This document shows, piece by piece, positions 57,212 through 64,000 of a stretch of DNA of 64,000 nt (positions are counted from its first letter, which is position 1; each line of letters begins with the position of its first letter). The translations under genes and the position numbers were made by a program. The notes beneath the pieces are model-generated. The model saw only the letters and a program-made list of their open reading frames with translations. It made no database searches and was not told the origin of the DNA. The stretch spans positions 62,001 through 126,000 of the forward strand of contig SSNU01000792.1 in NCBI GenBank assembly GCA_012064415.1, read 5' to 3'. The stretch comes from Gyrodactylus bullatarudis. Lineage: Eukaryota > Platyhelminthes > Monogenea > Gyrodactylidea > Gyrodactylidae.

Positions 57212-60200
57212 TTATATCAACAGTGTGTCTATGGTACAGGGGTGAGCTAATTTGGAACGCGTCGAATGTATCCAGACATGAGAGAGTTTGTTGAGGGAAA
57301 ATTTTTGAGCAAACTGGATGAGACCAATTACCGAGACAAGGCCTGTAGCGATTGAATATCCGAGGTGGTAATTGTAACCGCCACTTGTAACATAGCCAAT
57401 AATCAGTTCTTTATCCAAGGTTTTCACTTCAATGGGGTCCTTCTTAAAAGTCTGTTCACTGCATAGATAAATGGCTGAGTTTGGCTGCGGCACTCCCCTT
57501 TTTGTGTATGTAATGCTTATCTGGAATTTTGAAGAATATTTAGTCATTTTAAAGATGCAAATTTGATAGATTTCTATGCCTGTCAATCATTTCTATTTCA
57601 AAGGAATGGCCTATTCGTGATAAAACAATGTGTACAAGACTAAATCGGTATCTAATATATATATGCTTTCTATGAGAATAACAAGATAATTCCTTTGTTA
57701 ATTCCTTCGTGCTGATATAAACTTATTAGTTTTCCATACTATACAAAAATTCGAGCACGCAAATCTCAGATCATGACTACAATTTTAGTTACTAAAATAC
57801 TACCGGAATATTTAGCATGGAACATTGAATTTTATTTTTAATTAATAATACAGAATTTGAAGTTGGTACTTTGAATTAAGAAGCGGAAAACAGTCTTGAA
57901 TTACAATTGAAAAGACATGTACGACTAGAAGCGATGCTAGGGTTAAAAAGGAACGTAAGATTATTATTGCCTTGAGAATAAAGCTTCATTTTCTCTTCAG
58001 ACTAGATACTGAATTATGAAAAGATTATATATGAAAACTTGGAGATGAATACGAATTAATTGTGTATTTTCGAAGGTCTCAAGTTGTTTCAGACGGTTAA
58101 CTTTTTATTAAAACTAAAGGATCTGAATAAATGTTTCAGTGTAATAAAACATGGTTTAATTATTAAGGTGAATATTCTTTCTTCGTTCTACCAGGGTCTT
58201 GATTCTACAAGATAAAGAATCCAAACTGAAAGAAAGAGATAACTGAAAAAGCATAAAAAATTTTCTGTTCATCAGATCAACGTTAGTTTTCTCTCATTTC
58301 TAACGCTTACATATTTTTTTGGCAAGTAATAAGGAAAATTGTTCCAGTATTCTCTTTACAGTGTGTGTAATATTTCTCAGACAATGTCCAAAAATTTGTA
58401 CAAAGTGTATCTCCTTCCTGAAAGTGCTACAGTTTTATGAACTTTTTATTAGTTTAGCTTATGCAGAATATGAAATCATCATTACCTTCCATTTCTCTCT
58501 CGTTCAATGTTGAAACAGATCGAGGAAATCGTTGAAGTGATGAAGAATTGAAGGACTCAAAAATATGTAAAGAAAATATTTAAAAAAAAGAAAAGTTTCT
58601 TAGAGGTTAGAGGAAAATGATAGATTTGAAATTGCTTCTATATTTTTACAAATAATTTTAGCAATCAAAATGCGCTTTAATAGACAACCAGGATAAAACT
58701 GCAGAAGCATTCTTCATAGAAATACAAAAAGAGCTGAAAAAAGCAGTTAGGCCTAACTAGAAAGAACACAGAAACGAAGCAAACAGAACCGGCCTTAATA
58801 CTAACTCATAAATAGATCACAAAATATTTTTTTCAAAAGTAAAAAAAAATTACCTTACAAATACTAGAATGAATGAATAAAATTATTGTCAACAATGGGA
58901 AATGTTCAGAGCTTAGAGTTTGGGAAAAGTAAAAGAGGAATTATTTAGGAAAATACTCAAATTCTAACTGTTAGTTGGTTTTTATGCGTATTATTGGTTA
59001 GCCTGAAGAGGAGCAGACACGGGTCTAAATTCATCCAGTGATCCATGATGTGTGAAATTAACTGTAACTCAATCAGAATCGAAAAAGACCTTTCTCGTTA
59101 AATAGAAACAACATTTACCTGTCCAACTGGGAGGTAAAAAACATCAAGTAGAAGAAGTAAGAGTAGCTTGAGTTAAGCGTGTGAGTCTAAATCCAATACT
59201 ATATGCTAGAAAGTATGATGGAGTGGAGTTGACAGATGAAAAATTGTCGGAATTCCACATACTTTTTTTCTAAATGTGTGTGGATAGCGTAGAGTGGGGT
59301 AACAGTCCAGTAGACAATTTTGGTTGGTATAATAAAATTCCTGTCAAATGTATAGATTGCTAATTTTATTTAGAACGACAATGAGGGGATATATGAATTA
59401 AATTGTAATTTGATCTAGAGAGGGAATGAAATTGAGTTTCCGGAAATCAATGTCGGATTATCTGGATAAGTTCCTGTGACCTGAATTCTGCTCAGAATAA
59501 AAGAATCAAAAGGCCTTAAGGGGTTGAATAATCTCTTAAACTAAAAAGCCAATACTAACTGATAGATAGATGGGTCAGAATCAGGTAGGGTTTAGATAAT
59601 CTTTGTTTTGATGGTAACACGAACCTGTGTAAAAGCCGTGTTTTCACTGTTTTTGATTGGTATGAAGACGCAAAAATTAGACCCAAAGTTCGATAAACAC
59701 ACTTTCGAATATTTTAAAATATTCAGAATCTAATTATTTGCATCCCAATATTTGCTAGACTGGGTCAATAAATTTCCTATCGAATGGGCAGAAAACAAAG
59801 TATTTTCTGAGGCCAATCGAAATCAATAGACATGAGCCATAAAAATGATCTAGGATAAAAATTACCCAATAAGCTTCTAGAATCATGGGTCCGTAAATTT
59901 AAATTTTGAAAATTAAAAAGTCACTAGATTTTACATACTAACTTAGACACGTAGATTTAAAAAATACAAGTTGGAAAGTTCTCATATGCTTACGAAATCT
60001 TTTAGAACTATTGACCTTTGTGTGTCATGGGGCTACTTGAAAGTAGGTTGACCAAAAAAATTAATTTTATTATTTTAAAATAATTTTATCAACCGTTTTC
60101 CTGATATATGACATATAAACTCATGCAAGAATATTATATAAGCTTGGTTTAAAAATTCGTTGAGATTTTCAGTGAAAAAAAAAATATTAATAGTCATTTG

Positions 60201-63200
60201 ATTTATCGGATAGTTTTGTCTATTTAAAACGATTATTTAAACCAAAATATTCAGCTGCAGAATTCAAGATTAAGTTCATTAATAAGACTTTTCTAGTTAC
60301 AGATGATGAATGAATCGTTAAAGTTTATAAGTTCTCTTCCAACTCAGATAATCATCAATGTCGTCAACTTGTGATGATAATTGTAATAAACAAAATTTTA
60401 TGAATGTAATATAAAATAATACTGTAAAATTGGATTAGAATATATTACCAACACACCAAAGTGTTAAATGTGTAGTCTAAGAGATAATAATAAATTAATT
60501 ATTAATTGTCTTGAAATTGAGCCTATCGTCATCAGATTCGAAAGTAATTAAAATAACTTTTCTTGTTTCTTCTATAATATACAGCTATTCTCGGTGAATT
60601 TGGAATTTTATGATTTTTACAGAGATCTCATTTTTTCATCATCAAGTATTTCTGCGCAATAATCAAAACAGCGAGTGCCAGAAGCCTAGAGAAGTAATGA
60701 AACTTTTGTCTTTTTTCCATGACTTGATTGGAGAGGTAAGGGAAACTATTACTGTTAACTTGATGATCTCGTATCCATGATCTATCCAAAGATAAATTGA
60801 TCAATAGCTAGTTTGGTATATTTCTCTAATGAGGTAGAAATGATTTCTCTCAAGTGGAACTTTGAACAGTTGAGTTACTGCCATCATTCTCAAAAATATG
60901 GTTCAAAAATTAACAAGAGAGGAAGAAAGATCTCTCTACAGTGTTTCTCCCCTCAATAAGGGATTGACTAAAGAGGGTGGAGGTGTAAATAATTGATTGA
61001 CTCTAGATGACTTTTCCCATACTGAAAAAATAATAATGAAATTTGAATGACACACACAAAGAGAGTGGAAATGTTCAATTTAGATGAAAAATAAGAATTC
61101 CTCTGTAGACTCTGCATACCTGGAAATACTTGACAATTTTCCTCAAACTCAATTAATACTCTGAGAGAAATGAAGCAAGAGACTTCCCTGTTTTTACAAA
61201 ATCAGACACAACATTTGATAGTCGGGGGTATTTGCAAAATTGGTGACTCGGACCTTCCCATTTGCAGATATGGTAACAGTGGTAGGCCAAATTACAATTT
61301 TGGTTACTTTTTTGCATGTTGAAAATTAATTATTGCAGTCTTGGTTAGTCCTCCCTATGCTGAATGATATTTATTTTGCAATTATGGTTACAATCTTGTA
61401 AAATCTGTCCTTGATAGCTTTTTAAGTTTTTTTTTCAGGGGTCCTCAAATCCAATGTAAAAAAGTAACCAAAATTGTGATTTGGCCTACCCCTGTCACCT
61501 CCAAATGGGAAGGTCCGAGTCACCAATTTTGCAAATACCCCTTTGATAGTCAGACACAAGAAAAAATTTTGAATTTCATATTCAAATGAATCAGGTCGTT
61601 TTTAGAAATTTCAAAAATTTCCACTTTTTCAACGCTTGACCACAAAGTTTTCACCGATTAAATACTGACATTTTGGATCCTTTTCCTTCGTCATGATCAC
61701 AAATTTCAAATGGTTCATTAGGAGAATTACAATTCTTTATCTACTGATGATCCGAATTGTTTTAAATCTTCGAAATCCATAAAAATTTTGAGCTTAAACA
61801 TTGGTGGATTTCATTGTTATAAAACCAATCAGAGGGCTTTATTTAGATAAAAATGTCTCTTACCGGTTACAGAGACTAATCACGTGTTAATTTTGATATC
61901 AATTATCAAACAAGCTAGGTAAATGATAAAAAGTATGCCTGATAGATGAAATTATCTCCAGAATTCATAATGCTACAAAAAGATCTTATACATTTCTATA
62001 TCCACAAGAAGCTGCCCTCTTATCAGAATAAACAAGAGCGTCAGAGTTTGAATTTTGACCATGGTGCACTGAGGATGAGTCACGTCTACATCTGCCAACG
62101 TGAGCCAAGTGTTGCATGACTCTTTGGAATAGAATTGACATTAGTTTGTCAGATTTCTAATACAGGTAAAAGCTCTGTAAAGGGTTACGACTTTTAAAAA
62201 ATTTCAATTTTACATTGGAATGAAATTTCGACCAATAGGAATCGAAGAAGAAATCGTCCAATAAAATTAAAGCTTTATTATTACAGAGCTTTTACCTGTA
62301 ACTAACAAGTGGCTATACTATTGTTTACAGATTTTGGTGTAAATTTCCTACTCCTGGTTCTGAAAGAGTTAGAAATAACTGAAAACCTTCTGGAATTCAA
62401 CTATTTGTCGTCTAATTTACCCAGATGAAAATACCCATTGGAATGAGAAGGCTAATTATAGGAAAGATAAGGAATTCTTGGGTCAGAATCAAATCAAGTT
62501 GGTTGAGAAGACTCTAATAGTGTTTAGATTGATTATAATCTAATTAGATTAATATTTGATTGAGACATGATTGATGGCAAAATTTTGGAGTAACTCGGGC
62601 AAAAAAACTCTTAATTTTCATCGCGTCGATATTTTTTCCCACCAAAGAATCTGCCATGTTTTTGTATAAATTATTCAATTATCTATGCATGATCAAAGAA
62701 TCTTGAACCAATAAATCCGTAGAATAAAATGGTTGACTCGTAAGTTGCCTGGAAATTAAATTTTGGCTCTAATTTTTAGCAGCTTCTAAATAAATACCTC
62801 ATACTTCCTATCGATCTTCACACCAGAGATGATTTCCATGAAATATCTACGTCGAGATAACTGAATGAAGCCGACAAGTCTCTTTCCTATTGACTGACTT
62901 TGATAGATTTATATAGTTAGACTACATATGGTATGGGAAAGTAATTATTTTTACCGAAATTATTATTATTAATATTATTACTCACAGGTATCTTGGCGTA
63001 TTTCAAATCAGGATGAAATGACTCTAGATCCTCTAACGATAAACTGACATCAAGAGTATTTTTTATCATACGTCGGAAGATGAGCTGTAGGAGGGATGTA
63101 TTGCGTATAACAGGTGAATCGATATCTTGTATGGAAGTAGTGGCATCATCAATCTGATTGTTGTTGAATAAAAGTCGTTTTAAGAGATTAGCCCACGGCA

Positions 63201-63262
63201 TAGTACCAGGTAAGCCATCTGTGTTTACCTGATAGCGAATGCGAAAGCGTTTCTGGCGTCTC
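57212..63262 (-). CDS. POP1: POP1, RNase P/MRP protein subunit, C-terminal exons
   Basis: POP1 is the large protein subunit shared by RNase P and RNase MRP (tRNA 5' maturation and rRNA processing). Two exons are visible, 63262-62986 and 57520-57212, separated by a 5.46-kb phase-0 intron; earlier exons lie beyond the right edge. The first gives RRQKRFRIRYQVNTDGLPG followed by TMPWANLLKRL, the counterpart of human [22 protein letters not shown]. The second gives ISITYTKRGVPQPNSAIYLC, like human [40 protein letters not shown] with GLVSVIGLIQF then matches human [20 protein letters not shown] with GFVSLTGLLDM. The stop is at 57212-57214. The identification rests on recalled human sequence and is strong because both exons align in order. 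Confidence 0.9.
57925..58010. repeat. Copy of the MITE family at 13774-13899
   Basis: GATGCTAGGGTTAA, the spacing to GAATAAAGCTTCATTTTCT and the flanking pattern match the interior of the 13.8-kb element. The inverted ends are not evident here. Confidence 0.45.
61224..61541. mobile_element. MULE-type MITE, 318 bp, with 10-bp target duplication
   Basis: TTTGATAGTC flanks both ends (61214-61223 and 61542-61551). The termini are inverted repeats of about 90 bp beginning GGGGTATTTGCAAAATTGG, followed by GACTCGGACCTTCCCATTTG and, further in, AATTTTGGTTACTTTTTT. The GGGGTATTT tip equals the tip of the MULE at 50601, so this is probably a non-autonomous relative mobilised by that family. No coding capacity. 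Confidence 0.85.
62163..62298. mobile_element. Tc1/mariner-type MITE, 136 bp
   Basis: TA duplications flank perfect 18-bp inverted ends CAGGTAAAAGCTCTGTAA / TTACAGAGCTTTTACCTG. The interior is about 100 bp. It shares no obvious sequence with the full-length Tc1 element at 16321, so a different transposase would have moved it. Confidence 0.8.
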
Positions 63263-64000
63263 CTACAAAAACAGGGAGAGAATTTTTAATCTGTTTTTTT
63301 TTGGGCACCAGATAGCTTGTGAATCATGTTTCAAAATAGGTAAAAGTACTTTTGTGATAAAATATAATTCAATTTGTAGTCGTTAAAATCTCGTTCAAGG
63401 TTACCATGGGGAAATAAGAGCATCAAGGGACAGAGTAATGGCGTAAAACTACATTTAAATAAACTCAATCACTGAGAGAGAATTAAAGGAATACAATCAG
63501 AGCAAGAGTTTAAAGAACTAAAAAATTATTCAGAAAGAAATGTAATTTTAACTCTTCGAGCTCCAGTGGGTCATCTTTCTCAAATTATGAAAATTTATTT
63601 TCTAGAAAATATAAAGATATGATAATTACAAAAAGATGAAATTTTAAAAAAAGTAGAAAATAGATCATCAATAGTTAGTAGGTCTATTCTGTGTATTTTA
63701 GGAAATTTCAAATTACTTCTTCATACTGATGTAAAAAATGTTCAGTTTGGTGGAATGAATGATCCATCATCGCTTTTGTAGAATATAGAGATAGACGGAC
63801 AAATAAGGTCTACACATCACACTTGATAGTATCTTGAGTTGGATTGAGTCCGTTTATAATTCCTACTTAATTTTTCGAAAAATTCATCAAGATAGTTTCA
63901 CTCGTGAAAGAAAGAAATTCTAGATCATTTGAAATTAGTGCCATTTGTATGAAAGGATATGAACCTTGTTTTTAAATACTAAAGTCACGAGGCTCATTTT
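63263..64000. other. AT-rich end of the window, presumed POP1 intron
   Basis: The POP1 reading frame continues upstream through an acceptor at 63263-63264 (TTTTTGTAG on the minus strand), so this stretch is expected to be intron. I see no further exon with a clear POP1 match before the edge. Confidence 0.4.

Larger units (their letters stand above)
57521..62985 (-). other. Large POP1 intron, AT-rich, with MITEs
   Basis: This intron contains no supported exon. It holds a repeat copy at about 57925-58010, a MULE-type MITE at 61224-61541 and a Tc1-type MITE at 62163-62298. A sequence near 60585-60640 resembles one end of the MITE at 32381. An open frame at 58319-58513 has no recognisable content. 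Confidence 0.5.

Noticed and set aside
1..64000. CRISPR arrays, bacterial operons or viral genomes
   Set aside because: No regularly spaced direct repeats or viral gene order were seen; the sequence is spliced animal DNA.

Overview
The window looks like nuclear DNA of an invertebrate animal. It is AT-rich, has spliced genes with animal domain architectures (plexin-type semaphorin with seven thrombospondin repeats, DEG/ENaC channel, HPF1, dystroglycan-type modules) and many DNA transposons. Genes use ultra-short introns (27 to about 66 nt) next to introns of several kb. An arthropod such as a parasitic copepod would fit, but nothing read here fixes the species.

Layout. 1-554: 5' part of the mitochondrial/peroxisomal fission GTPase DRP1 (minus), divergent from a semaphorin-5-like receptor gene (992-7512, plus) whose last intron holds an internally deleted piggyBac element. 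That gene converges tail-to-tail on HPF1 (7558-8636, minus). Only 49 bp upstream of HPF1, on the same strand, ends a DEG/ENaC channel gene (8686-10043): an operon-like pair. 12725-39161 (minus): one 12-exon gene for a roughly 1,592-residue single-pass membrane protein whose ectodomain repeats the dystroglycan pair of cadherin-like (CADG) and S72-type domains several times. Its introns hold an intact Tc1/mariner element, several MITEs, a tRNA-derived retroposon and a transposon-rich patch. 39325-41109 (plus): a ZDHHC5/8-type palmitoyltransferase, divergent from it. 45593-47613 (minus): an unrecognised two-exon gene with a long palindrome in its intron. 50601-52753: a decayed Mutator-like (MULE) element with a perfect 9-bp target duplication. 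57212-63262 (minus): the last two exons of POP1 (RNase P/MRP), split by a 5.5-kb intron. The rest is AT-rich non-coding DNA and transposon debris.

How the genes relate. The main genes are ordinary animal housekeeping or cell-surface genes with no common pathway, except that DRP1, HPF1 and POP1 are widely expressed core functions. The most novel items are the multi-module dystroglycan-like receptor, which lacks the dystrophin-binding PPxY tail, the tightly packed channel-HPF1 pair with splice-acceptor-like sequence just before the start codons, and the very small introns. Exon borders were set by hand from splice consensus, phase continuity and family alignment from memory. They should be good to a base or two but have no transcript support.
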